The position numbers and the translations under genes are program-made. DNA of 64,000 nucleotides from Neonectria sp. B-13 (taxonomy: Eukaryota > Ascomycota > Sordariomycetes > Hypocreales > Nectriaceae), in contig NOKP01000005.1 in NCBI GenBank assembly GCA_002682825.1, forward strand, positions 1,116,001 through 1,180,000. The letters run 5' to 3'. Position 1 is the stretch's first letter; each line of letters opens with the position of its first letter. A model generated the notes under the pieces. The model had not been told where the DNA came from, made no database searches, and saw only the letters and a program-made list of their open reading frames with translations. Below, in pieces: positions 43,690 through 54,114 of this stretch.

Positions 43690-44038
43690 GTGGTTGGTGG
43701 GATAACACGATCAAGGTCTGGGATGTGGCAACGGGCGCGTGCGTGCAGACGCTCGAGGGCCATGACGGTTGGGTGAGGTCGGTGGCCTTCTCGGCGACCA
43801 GTGTCTCGCCTCGGGTTTAGACGATAAGACGATCAAGGTATGGGATGCGGCAATAGGCGCATACGCGCAGACGCTCAAGATCGACCGAGTGATTACCCAC
43901 CTTTCATTTGATCCGAAGAAAAACTCTGTCCTCTCTACCGAAGTTGGACTTCTGAGCCTAGATCTTCCGGCTCTACTGCCTGCCGTTGATAACCGGTCAA
44001 CTGACGCAACCTTACAGGGTATTCGCCACTCTGGCTAG
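43690..44038 (+). pseudogene. C-terminal WD40 remnant of a NACHT/WD40 (HET-E-like) gene
   Basis: Two WD40 units are legible: [20 protein letters not shown] (about 43703-43762) and KTIKVWDAAIGAYAQTLK (about 43827-43880). A non-repeat tail follows, with THLSFDPKKNSVLSTEVG, of the sort that closes such proteins. A small deletion near 43797 shifts the frame between the units and a stop follows. There is no NACHT domain, and RIP DNA lies upstream. The highly similar repeat units suit the HET-E/HNWD family of incompatibility receptors. Confidence 0.68.
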
Positions 44039-44211
44039 GGTATAAGCACTAACAGTATATATATTGTAAAAGATGGAAAGGGGATACTTTGGCTACCTCT
44101 GGAGTATTGATTAATAGAATTAGCTGTGGTGGGATCTATGGTCGCTATTGGCTGTCGTTCAGGTTATACTAGTGATGAAGTTCTCCTAGAGTGGGGTTGG
44201 AAAACATGGGT

Positions 44212-44271
44212 CATTCTGTAGATGGAGTTTTCGTTTGGATAATGCTTTATTTTACGTTGAGACAGAGGCTG
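44212..44271 (+). pseudogene. 60-bp fragment of a Mutator-like transposase gene
   Basis: Nearly identical (about 56 of 60) to 55447-55506, which lies inside a recognisable MULE transposase fragment. The match stops abruptly at ACGGC. Confidence 0.6.
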
Positions 44272-44940
44272 ACGGCTGCAGATAGATAAGTCTTGCTTAT
44301 CAGACAGCTCCTGTTTCCTGGCCGTCTGTGGCACCCATTTTGGTCACGAGCGGAGAGCGGTTGTGCCAACTCGACCCCATCAACCGGGTTCCGCTCAAGG
44401 CGCGCGCCGGATGTTACGGGCCGGCTTGGCATCGATCGCCGATTGTGGTCTTCGGGTCCTTGTATGACATGCTTGGATCAATTTTTATCCTCGTATAAAG
44501 GCGCGCTTCTGATAGAGACTGTTATGCTATCTTATTGCTGAGGCTGCAACCGAGTAGGAATAAACCAACTAACCATGCCCTTCAGCCTCGCCATCGAAGA
44601 CTTCGGCTGCCCATCCACATACGGGTACCTGCCCCAGACCTTCCTAGGATAGAGCAGTTCATCAGGATGCTTATTTCACACTGCATTAATATTCTATTAG
44701 GCCAAACGATTTAGCATCTACTATAAGCAATCACTAGGGTCTTAGGTGTAGAACCAAGGCATACATACCCTCCAGATCACCTAGCTAATAGTTCCAAGCA
44801 ATCATACACACATATAACCAGTGGCATGAAGGAACAATATGTATTGTAGTACTCCTTGGCTCATTTAGGGTATACGCTACCCATCTTAAAGTCCCTAAAC
44901 CCAGAAGAGCATCATAATATTAAGTTCTCCTACGATCCTT
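44272..44940. other. Relic-rich intergenic, no gene supported
   Basis: Short ORFs only. One short Met frame (44574, 25 codons) is not extendable. Nothing was recognised. Confidence 0.35.
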
Positions 44941-45148
44941 GAGTTTCGTATAGTAGTGCACTTATAGACCTAAGCTGCCTCATTCAGGGAAACATTGAGC
45001 AAAACACCGACGAATCTCTGCCCACTCAAGTTGTTCCTCTTCCTTCAGTTGTATAAAGAAGCTATCTTCAGCGTCTGAATACCTTGCCCGTCTTGCTGGA
45101 GCTCGCTTGGCTTTTTCTTTTTGTTGCGACTGAAGGGGTTGAATCCGG
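44941..45148 (-). pseudogene. Myb/SANT-like domain gene with RIP-type stops
   Basis: On the minus strand ARYSDAEDSFFIQLKEEE followed by LEWAEIRRCF fits the small Myb-like domain common in fungal hypothetical proteins. The frame then meets TGA and TAA exactly where CGA and CAA are expected (FPE-stop-GSLGL-stop-VHYYTKL). Both are C-to-T changes of the RIP kind. Coding resemblance continues past both stops. Confidence 0.6.
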
Positions 45149-45350
45149 GATCACACTGGTGGTATGCTTTGAAGGAATTGAAGAGCAAGAAGAATATTTG
45201 CCTTGTTATTAAACTGTGACATGGTTGGTGGTTGAGAAATAGATGATCAGATGAAAGGATGAGAGGTTTAGGGATTTTTGTTGTACTCGCTTGTGGAGTA
45301 CGTTATATTATCTATCTCCGAGTGGCTTGGCGAGTAACAAAAGGACAGCT

Positions 45351-45801
45351 TCAATAGACCCCATTGGAAAAGTCAACCACGATGGCTTTCTCGACTAGGT
45401 CGCCAATGCTCTGGATGAAAGCCTGATGAGCAGGGTCCGTCTTGACATAATAATCTCGATTCTCTGCAGAGTTGAATTCCACGACGAATCCATGGGTAAT
45501 GTTATTCTGCAATAGCGGTCAGTACGAGAACAGAGCTACGGGGCTACCACGTTTGTTCCGTACCTGCAATCCCTCGGGAGAGTTGTCCTGGCCACCCTTC
45601 ACCGAGGCGATGTAGGGAGTGTTCGTAGCTGGGTGGAAACATTTTTCCTTGAGCGCAAGAAAGCGATCGCAAGCCTGGTATGGTTGTGAGCTATTCCCAC
45701 TAGCTGTAGGCTTGATGGACAAGTATGGTACGAACCGCTTTCACATCCTCAGGCTTGGCATCCGCCTTGAACTGGAAGAGCACGGTATGCGTGATACTCA
45801 T
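45351..45801 (-). CDS. Stress-responsive A/B-barrel (Dabb) domain protein
   Basis: Exons are complement(45736..45801, 45564..45674, 45351..45506), giving 110 residues. Introns are 61 nt (GTTCGT donor) and 57 nt (GTACGG donor, TTGCAG acceptor). It starts MSITHTVLFQFKADA, the classic first strand of a dimeric alpha/beta barrel. It continues with the HP..N.PYIASVKGGQDNS loop and HGFVVEF.SAENRDYYVKTD, ending VVDF. The length equals that of the family, so the gene looks complete. Members bind small hydrophobic molecules or act as cyclases and monooxygenase-like enzymes in fungi and plants; the substrate here is unknown. An upstream in-frame Met at 45912 would add a hydrophobic leader, but the domain starts at 45801. 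Confidence 0.85.
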
Positions 45802-46155
45802 GGCTGCGGGGGGGGTATGAAAGAAGATACTACGAGGCTGAAAGAAACTAGTGACACAAAGTAGAAGGAGGCAAATAAAGAGTAAAACCACGACCGGGCG
45901 ACTTCTGGTCATCGTGGGAGTAAGGTGAATGGTACAGCGGTGAGCGGTTAATCTGGAGACAGCGGTGCTTCCCCGCTCGCATCACGTGAAAGTGCCAGAA
46001 CTCCACCACTTACACCAGTAAGTTTGTTGTGATAGCTCACATGTTTCAAGCATTTGTAAAACTTATTAAACAGCCCATGCATGATGCTATCGTAAGCAAT
46101 TTCTATGAGTGAGAGGTGGGGGGAAACATCCAACATCACAACTCCATGCACAGGC
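45802..46155. other. Intergenic, nothing recognised
   Basis: Short region between two minus-strand genes. No feature seen beyond a possible promoter for the Dabb gene. Confidence 0.4.
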
Positions 46156-47736
46156 CTATATCTTTCCAGCTTGTTGAGCAATCTGGACAGCCTGTAATAT
46201 CGTCTGGATGATAGCCAGCAAAATACTCAAGCCCCCAAACAAGGCCACCAGCCAAAAGGTCCAAAACTGCAAAGTGTCTCGTCGATCACGGAGGAGTCCC
46301 GACATTGACCTCGGTCTGGCCCCGCTCAGTTCTTTTGCCAGCAGCTCAACTCTCTCATACAAGACAGGAAAGTCCCGCGCAGCATAATAAACCCGGCGGT
46401 CCCTCGGCAGCAAGTTTGCTTGGGAAGCATCGAGACTGAGCTGGCGCTGTCCACAGAGGACGTGGAGCAGGGTGTCGGGCTGGGGAAACGGCAAGTTGGC
46501 TGGGTCAGAGACACCCCGAAAAAGCTTTCTGGACTTTTGGCTTTGGCCGAATAGCAATCGGTATGACAGGAGAATTTCTTCGAGTAGATGAGCAATGTCA
46601 TCTTCGTCGGCGCGAGGATCTACTCCGTTCTTCTCGGTGCTGGCAAACGCAAAGATGGTGCCGCTCCGAGATTCCAGCTGAGAAGCGCAGATTGACGGAA
46701 AACAGAATATGGAAAGCGTGCGACTTGACTTGTCGTAGTCGAGATGCAGGGCAATCGAGTCAACCCAGCGGAAGCGCACGCCTAGCAGCGTATGTAACAA
46801 GTAGGCGTTCACCTCGCTTGGGTACAATGCGACCCAAGAAGCGGCGGTCTTGCTGGTTTCAACTGCAAATTGAGTGCTGCGACTAGAGCGGGCGGGCAGG
46901 AGATTTCCGAAGCATTTCAGCAGGACGAACAATGGGCGGTCGCACATGTCAGCGGACACTTTGTACATGTCGAAGACTAAACCCGAGTTTGGACCGTTGT
47001 CGTGATGGATGGCCAGCTTATCGGGGGTGCAGACGTTGAATTCGGGCTGGTAGATCATGGATTTCCACCCCAGGGCTGAGAAAATAAGGAGTCGCATTGC
47101 GCTGGAGGCTTCGTCGTCATTGCTATTGACATCGAAGACCTCCGATACCTGGAGGTGCTCAACCACGTCGTCGATGCCACAGCTGCGGTTTCCGCGGAGG
47201 TAAGAATTGACGTGACCACAAACATTGTCGAAAGCTGCCATGTCTCGAACCGATTTGCCTTGAGTTTGGAGGCTTGCAACAGTTGCTGGTAAATTGAGCA
47301 GACGGCTCGACAGCCAGGAGGAGTACCAGTCCAGGTCAATACCCTCTTCCTGATGTCTTGTCGCAAGGGTGTCGTCGGCGAGAAATGTTTTCCCACTTAG
47401 TCTTCGAGGTCTGGTGATCGACGGTCGCCTCCGCCTCCATGCCATTCCGTTGCCATGGTCGGCGGATTTTTCTTGGTTGTTGGTCATGACGCGGACAAGA
47501 GGCGATGGGCTGAGCTGACCTTGGGCCAACCTTCTCCTGAACAGACGTGTTGTGTTTCTTCGCGAGCCAACCGAATCTGTCGCTTCGTCTACTACCATGG
47601 TCAAGGGAAAGGAAGTTTGCGGTTCTTGGGGAGAAAAGTCAGCCTTAGTCTGGGATGGCATTGACACCTCTTTTCTTGCCCGCCCCTCAAGTAGGTAGGC
47701 GCCCAGCTGAAACTGCGCCTCCCGACCCTGCAGCAA
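46156..47736 (-). CDS. Conserved fungal tail-anchored membrane protein
   Basis: This is a single exon of 526 residues. The first 130 are low-complexity and basic. The folded part (about 130-490) includes RLLIFSALGWKSMIYQPEF, FDMYKVSADMCDRPLFVLLK, a HLDYDKSSRTLSIFCFPSIC stretch and ARDFPVLYERVELLAKEL. One transmembrane helix lies at the extreme C-terminus (about 495-518, FWTFWLVALFGGLSILLAII), which fits a tail anchor with most of the protein in the cytosol. I recognise the build from many filamentous ascomycetes but know no named function. An in-frame Met at residue 26 could be the true start. It diverges from the NLR at 48198 across a 460-bp region. Confidence 0.75.
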   Translation of the reverse strand: MLQGREAQFQLGAYLLEGRARKEVSMPSQTKADFSPQEPQTSFPLTMVVDEATDSVGSRRNTTRLFRRRLAQGQLSPSPLVRVMTNNQEKSADHGNGMAWRRRRPSITRPRRLSGKTFLADDTLATRHQEEGIDLDWYSSWLSSRLLNLPATVASLQTQGKSVRDMAAFDNVCGHVNSYLRGNRSCGIDDVVEHLQVSEVFDVNSNDDEASSAMRLLIFSALGWKSMIYQPEFNVCTPDKLAIHHDNGPNSGLVFDMYKVSADMCDRPLFVLLKCFGNLLPARSSRSTQFAVETSKTAASWVALYPSEVNAYLLHTLLGVRFRWVDSIALHLDYDKSSRTLSIFCFPSICASQLESRSGTIFAFASTEKNGVDPRADEDDIAHLLEEILLSYRLLFGQSQKSRKLFRGVSDPANLPFPQPDTLLHVLCGQRQLSLDASQANLLPRDRRVYYAARDFPVLYERVELLAKELSGARPRSMSGLLRDRRDTLQFWTFWLVALFGGLSILLAIIQTILQAVQIAQQAGKI

Positions 47737-48197
47737 GCCTCGAGGTACCCTTCCCTTGGCCTTTTGGATATTAATATTGCCAACTACGGTGATCAGTATC
47801 TTTAAAATCAGTATGTGAAAATTAGAATAGGAAAAACCTGCTACTCCTTTAAAAAAACAATGGGAATTTATATGGCTTTGAGACTCCTCTGTGCGCGTGT
47901 CGACATCGCCCGGTACGCTGTGTGGGAGCGGGACGGCCCGGGGCCAACTTGAGGAGGAATTACATAAAAGAGATTGGACAAATCACATGGCGATGCTGCC
48001 GTCTTGATAACCTTGCGCGTAACCAACATGATCTCCCCACTTTCTCGCCCCCTCAGCTGATTGAAAAACAATCAACGCACGTCAGGCGAGGATTGCTGCC
48101 TCGTATCTCGTCGACACGACCCATATCGGCCGCCTACTTTGACCGGGAGTCATCTGCGCATTCCTTGCGTAGGTCAACGAGCCGATCAACCTCCGAC
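47737..48197. promoter_or_regulatory. Divergent promoter region between the tail-anchored protein and the NLR
   Basis: About 460 bases separate the two start codons. AT-rich around 47780-47870. No individual motif was assigned. Confidence 0.35.
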
Positions 48198-51100
48198 ATG
48201 GCCGACGGATCCCCCACCCCCGGACCGGGAGGTAAAAGCGGCGTGGAGCCCAATAGCCCGATCAGCCCTCTCTGGCAAGCTGCCATAGAAAAGTACTACA
48301 CTGAACTAGCAAAGGGAGGCATCAAGGCCTCCGTCATTGACAAGCTTCTCTGGAAGATCCAGAGTCCAGATGAACTTATTGCACAGATCGAGGCCGTCGG
48401 CAAGGGACAGGCCACCCAGTCCGCCACATGGACCCAGTCCCTGGCCCAGCTCAGGCCCGTTTTACTAGGCCTCAACGACTTTGCAGCTCTCGCTTCATGG
48501 TTCATGGGAATGAATGGCAAAGTTGCTGCTGTGCTCTGGGGTTCGATTAGACTCATCATCAAGGTTAGTTATATGCTGATGGCGCTCTTACAATCCCAAG
48601 ATCACTTCCACTTCTTGGTTTTCATGTTCTGACTAGTCCATACAGTTTGCCCAGCCTGTTCTCCCTGATATCATCGAAATGCTCGAAACACTAGAGCATG
48701 CCCTACCGCGGATGCAGCAATACGAGCAGGAACTGCCCATGACCGAGACTCTAGAAAAGGCGCTTTCCGACATGTACGGCGAAATCATTGTCTTCTGCGC
48801 CCATGCAATTGCCTTTTTTCGCAACAATCCCGACGTTGGCAGAAACCGCACCATATGGTCTCAATTCAGCAACGATTTCTCAGAAGTCATTGCCAACGTC
48901 CGAAAATGCTCAAGAAGAGCCGACGAGGCCGCAGATATGATCAGGCTTTCAAGGGAAGCGCGCAATAGCGGGACACTAGCCGCCCTCCAGGAGATGCAAG
49001 GGCTTCGCATCTCAGATGGTGCCAAATTACCCTGTTTCATGATTCCCTATGGGCTGAATCTCAGGTTCTTTGGGAGAGAGAATGAGCTCAATACTTTGAG
49101 AGAGATCCTCGACTCGAAGCCCGAGAGGAAGAGCTTGCGTGCTGTAGGCATTTACGGGCTTGGCGGTGTCGGCAAATCCCAACTTGCCTTGCACTATGCC
49201 AATACCTCGATGGAGATCTATGATGTTATCGCCTGGATACCATCGGAGACTCAGATCAAACTTGTTCAAGCCTTGTCCAGCTTTGCGAACAAACTCGGCC
49301 TTTCCGAGGACGGCTCCGAGGATGACTACCAGGGCATCCAAAAAGTACGGGATTGGCTGAATGCGTCCAAGAAACCCTTTTTACTCATCTTCGACAACGT
49401 CGAAAACATCGACATTCTCGACCAGATCTGGCCCGCAAGCGACAAGGGGTCCATTATCATCACAACAAGGTCTCCGAGTCAAGCGTCTAAGAGAGCATCC
49501 AACACCTTGAAACTGCAATCATTCTCCCCGGAAACTGGAAAAGCGGTTTTGGAATCTCTCACGAGTCTCAAGCCAGCCGATAAAGTCGATGAGGTTGCCG
49601 CGCAAGAGGTTTGTCAACTCCTGGGTGGACTGCCCCTAGCCATGGTACAGATAAGCGACTTCATCAGAGACCGAGGCTACTCCTACACAGAGTTCCTGAG
49701 AATCTACAAGAAGTCGGCAGAGAAGATCTTTGCTAAGTCGGAGAAGCCCGTTGAATATGACGACACCGTCTTTACAACATGGAACATCTCCTTGCAGAAG
49801 CTGTCCGAGGAGGCGACCAAGTTGCAAAACTTGCTCGTTTTCTTTGATCCAGACTTGATACCGGAGCGTCTCATCACAAATACAAAGGCTGAGCTAGACG
49901 ACCCAAGTCTTGAGTTCCTGTTTGACGAATTCGAGTATGTTCTCTATGAAACCTGACTTCTGACATGAGGCGTGTAACAAACTTTTGTCTAGTTTCGGCG
50001 AGGCAGTCATGGAGTTGACCCGAACTTCCATGATCAGCAGGCTTTCGAGCTCCAAAGCCCTATCTATGCATCGCCTGGTACAGCTGGCTGTCTTCTCAAG
50101 ACTCTCCAAGGTTGAGAGAGTGGAGCTGTTCGACCTAACAGTTCACATCCTGTATTTCGACTTCCCCAACACCTGGCAGAACAGAGGCGCACATCAGGGG
50201 CATGGATGGCAATCATGGGAAACTTGCAGCGCCATCCTATCCCATGTGAACTGGCTGATGCAATTATCTGCCAAACACAAAATAAAGCCCAAAACCCCCG
50301 AGCGCTGGGCTGAACTGGTGTTTCGAGCCGGAACGTGAGCGATGCCCTCTCCTCCAATGTTTTTAGAGCTTATTGATCATATTTCTGACGCGTTTTGCGA
50401 ACTCCCTAGGTACTTGTGGGAAAAAGAGCAGCCCGCACTTGCGAAGTCGTTCTTCGAGTTCGGCCTGAGCATTGACGAGGATGGTTCCGGCCCAGTCGCT
50501 GCCCAAGCTCACCGTCTCTTGGGGCACGTATTCCTTGACCTCGGCCAGCCCCATGCTGCTCTCGCCGCGTACAAGAAAACACTCGAATTGCGCGAGAAGC
50601 TAAATGGCGTAGACTCTCCTCCCGTGGCAGACGTGTGTGATTCTGTTGCCTGCTCCTACACGGAGGCTGGCGATGTGGAACAAGCGTTTGAATATCTAGA
50701 GAAAGCAACAGCCATCCACAACGCTCATGACCCGAGCAAGGTGATGCGCACTCTAGCTATCAGGGCCATGACGTGTTTGCGTGCCGGCCAGCCCGAGGAT
50801 GCCCTTGCTGCCATCAGAGAATGCTGGCGTTTGCAGGGCATGACTCAAAAAGAGATCGAAACGTCCTCGTATCCGAAACACAGTGGAGACATCATGCTTC
50901 TCGCACGAATCTTCTGGCTCCAAGGCAACAAGGCTGAGGCCCAGGAGCTGGTCTCGCGCACGGTTGCCATGCGTAGAGGAACGTTTGGAGAAAATGGCGG
51001 GCCGAGAGTCGCGGATTCACTCTTTACCTTGGCTCGGATACTGGAGGATGTGGGAGAGCTTGTGCTGGCTGCAAAGCTGCTCAGACAGGCCATAGAGATG

Positions 51101-51310
51101 AGCGGAGATGCTCCAGGGATGAAACCCCACAAGGCCAGAGCATTTTGGTTTTCTGCCAATGTAGAGGCCAAGATAGGAGGAGAGGAGGCCAAAGTGGCAG
51201 AGTTGCGAGAGAATGCTCGAGCTTTGCGGCAGACAATCGAGGGTAGGGAGTGGCCGGATGACGATACGGATGATGCTTTTATGAAGCTAGTCAGCTGGAT
51301 GTTGTGGTAG
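48198..51310 (+). CDS. NLR receptor: DUF7708-like domain, NB-ARC, TPR
   Basis: Exons are 48198..48563, 48646..49934, 49993..50334 and 50410..51310, giving 965 residues with all phases kept. The N-terminal helical domain (residues 30-230, LWQAAIEKYYTELAKGG ... NDFAALASWFMGMNGKVAAVLWG) matches what I know as DUF7708 of fungal NLRs. NB-ARC: P-loop GIYGLGGVGKSQLA at about 288-302, Walker B FLLIFDNVEN at about 367-376, RNBS-B GSIIITTRS at about 390, GLPLA at about 450. Residues about 640-930 form TPR units (HRLLGHVFLDLGQPHAALAA; RVADSLFTLARILEDVGE). No break or RIP was found. Family members are STAND switch ATPases tied to non-self recognition and cell death in fungi; the trigger and partner are unknown. 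It could equally act in other signalling. Confidence 0.87.
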
Positions 51311-53244
51311 TTTGAGTTCATACTGCGTATCACGGATGCTGATACAACGCCCCTAAACTCAAACATTCATCATGGTTGAGCAAAGAAGCACTAGGGTTGG
51401 TTGGAGCTTGCCGGAACTTAACATCCAACGGCCTGCGCTATTGGAAGGAGAATTAAGCCTCCAATGTTCATTGTTCTATAAAGATGGCAATTGTGCCGCC
51501 TCTCTTGTTTAGAATTCAAGCCTCTTTCAAGCCTCCCTTTGCATGCTCTCGTCGGTGATTCGTCGCATAGCCCATGCCATTTATTCTCTTTGCCACTCGG
51601 CCTGAACTTCATTGACAAGAAAAAGCTCGTTCACGATTTTCCATCCAGTGGTTGACATTCCGTGTTGGATCACTGTTAACCCCAACGATATCAACAACCC
51701 GGCACTGCTGCTCCATTGCCGAGCCGGTGCTCCCAGTCAGCGAACTGTTGGAGTACCTTTGCGTGTCATGCGCGGCGGTTTGTATAAGAACGACATCCTG
51801 ATGTAATAGTCATACGACGCAATCACATTCCTCTCTGAAGTGGAATAAACTAATAAACGGTAACTTACATAATTGCATTCCATGGACGCACTACTTCACC
51901 CACATACTTAATTAAGGTCCAGGTCTCTGTACGAAAATGATGGAAACGTTATATCCATGATAGGCATTAGCATGAACACTCCAATTACCAATCAAGGCTC
52001 GCAGTGGAATGCGGGGCCAACCGACAGCTATCTTAGAATATAGTTCCCTGCAGAATGCAGCTGGCTGAGTGGGCGTTACTGAAAAGCCCAGACCATATCA
52101 GCCAAGCCAAAGATGAGCTTTTTATCATTGGTGCCCACTTTAACCTTGTATCAGCCCTTGCGGCTTGTATTGGGCTGAAATGTATAGTAGAGACAATAGT
52201 TTTCAGTTCGAGTTATATAGCTCGCTACTTTTTTCTGCACGTTGCCAGTCTGGCTAGATAAGAGCAATTAACGCAAGGCAGTCACACAGATCAGCACCCC
52301 AATAAGGTTAAGCTGTCGAGAAAGGTATAGCTCTTTTGGGTGGTCTAGGATGGATCAACGGTCATAGAGCGGTACTATATATGCGGACCGTACCGAATTC
52401 CTTAAGTAAATGAATTAAGCCCAGGCCTTAAAAGCAAGGTGCTATGTTGCCTTGCGGTTCTCTGCTTAATCGAGCGGTTATAACCTTAATAGTATCAGGT
52501 GCAGCAAGCTTTCTAAGGCGATGCGCCCACCACGGATCCAGTCACCTTGTTGCCCACCATTGAGCTGAAGATCGATGACGAACCGAAGCATAAGTGAGGT
52601 GAGAATGGCTTTGTAGTTCTTGCCCACTGAGGCTGCCTGTGAGATGGACGCCTCTCCACTGATCTGCAAGCCATGGCCAACCTTTGCCGTCCATTCCAGA
52701 CCCAGGAAGGCGCAGCGAGAACGGTCTGTCTCGGTGGACATGTCGCAGGGTCGTTCCACTAATCTCAGTACTGCCACATTGTCTATTATGAACATGACAC
52801 GATGCAGCTAAAAGAGGGAGAGCCGGCTCGGTCTGAGAGTCCAGAACCATCGAAAATCGGACATATCCCTTGATATAGCACGCAACTATCTCTTTCTATA
52901 TAGGTATGCACCAAAGGTGGCTTTTTCGAGCTCCTTCATGAATGGATTTCGAGACTAGTTCAGTATTATCGTGGCGAGCTGAAGCTGTTGCGGCTGGCTG
53001 AAATTCCATTAGGTCTGGGCCGCGCCTCCACCAAAACGCGGGGTTAAACCTAATTTCCAGTGCAAGCCGCAGATCACTTCGACATCAAAGAAGAGGTCAG
53101 ACGGAAATCCTACGTCGACGGAATGCAGAGAAGAATTTCAAGTATAAATGCTAACAAATTCCTTGGAAATTAGACAGAATCCAGAGACAATTTTTTACTA
53201 CACGCATCAGGTCTTTACAGCTGCTCACAGAGTGACGCTCCTCA
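51311..53244. other. Long intergenic region, no gene supported
   Basis: A minus-strand ORF at 52478-52795 (105 codons) and a plus ORF at 51612-51806 lack any recognisable domain or splice extension. 51840-52480 is rather AT-rich. The last part is the promoter of the metalloprotease. Confidence 0.4.
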
Positions 53245-54114
53245 TTGTTCAAACTGGCTCAAGCATTTGATCCTTGGTGTGGCGATATCAACCAACGCGC
53301 CGTCGCAGCTCTCGCTTCCGGTAGAACCAACCCCACAGTCGCCCCAATGGCGACCGTTGCCCCAATTTCCCAACTGACCAAGTACCCCTGTAATACACAG
53401 GAGGAGGAGGATCCAAGCTATGGTCCCGCCCCCATTTCCAATCTCGCTGGCACCACTGGTGACAACGCGCCGGACGAGCCTGATTCCCTCGTCGTAGGCT
53501 ACGGAACCATCGTGCCACGCTGGGATGTCAAACTACCCGGTGGCAGGAAACTCCAGTACTTTGTTTCAGCAGACAGCTTTCCATCTCCCACCCAGGCGCG
53601 GTCTGCGGCTCAAGCATTCCAGGAAGCTGCCAATTCATGGAACGAACTCGAACTTGGCATTGTCATATCTGAGACGACTGACCAACAGAGCGCAAACTTT
53701 TACCTGGTGTACAAAGTCAATCCGCCCGTCGGACCGGGACGCGGCACGCTAGCTCAAGCCTTCTTTCCCCACGAGGTTGACCAGGACGTCATTGTTTTCC
53801 AACGGGCCTTCGAGTCTGGCAATGAGCGCATCTTGAAAAACATCTTCCAGCACGAGATCGGTCACATCCTCGGCCTTCGACACGAATTCGCCATCACGGG
53901 TGATAAGGAAAAGCGCCTCGAGCCCGAGGGAGCTGGCGCTGTCCAGTTCTTGGAGAATAACTACATGTCCATCATGAGCTACAAATTCCCCCCCAGAATC
54001 CAAGAGAGCGATCGAGAGCAAACCATCAAGTTCTACAAGTTAGCCAACGGATACATGATGGGCAGCAGTCCTGTTACCGACTACCAGCCCCAAGTCCGTC
54101 GCCGAAATAGATAG
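53245..54114 (+). CDS. Zincin metalloprotease (matrixin-like), start uncertain
   Basis: The frame is open from just after a stop at 53233. The first ATG is at 53347, which would give 255 residues; an upstream exon or alternative start is possible. The zinc-binding motif HEIGHILGLRH (HExxHxxGxxH) is complete at about 53851-53883, and a Met-turn (MSIMSY) follows at about 53967. Both are hallmarks of metzincins. The N-terminal part (YGTIVPRWDVKLPGGRKLQYFV) fits the usual first strands of a reduced matrixin fold. No signal peptide is visible from the available start, so a missing first exon is likely if the enzyme is secreted, as relatives usually are. No cysteine-switch propeptide was recognised. 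Confidence 0.72.
   Translation: MFKLAQAFDPWCGDINQRAVAALASGRTNPTVAPMATVAPISQLTKYPCNTQEEEDPSYGPAPISNLAGTTGDNAPDEPDSLVVGYGTIVPRWDVKLPGGRKLQYFVSADSFPSPTQARSAAQAFQEAANSWNELELGIVISETTDQQSANFYLVYKVNPPVGPGRGTLAQAFFPHEVDQDVIVFQRAFESGNERILKNIFQHEIGHILGLRHEFAITGDKEKRLEPEGAGAVQFLENNYMSIMSYKFPPRIQESDREQTIKFYKLANGYMMGSSPVTDYQPQVRRRNR

Noticed and set aside
43242..43763. 173-codon minus-strand ORF overlapping the WD40 relic
   Set aside because: Its start is the antisense of the WD40 unit and the rest matches no family I recognise. Coding status is not supported.
51612..51806. 64-codon plus ORF with CWITVNPNDINNPALLLHC
   Set aside because: It looked at first like a small Cys-containing secreted protein, but there is no signal peptide and only two nearby cysteines.
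52478..52795. 105-codon minus-strand ORF in the long gap before the metalloprotease
   Set aside because: No domain, no signal peptide, no splice-supported extension; its upstream frame is only weakly open.
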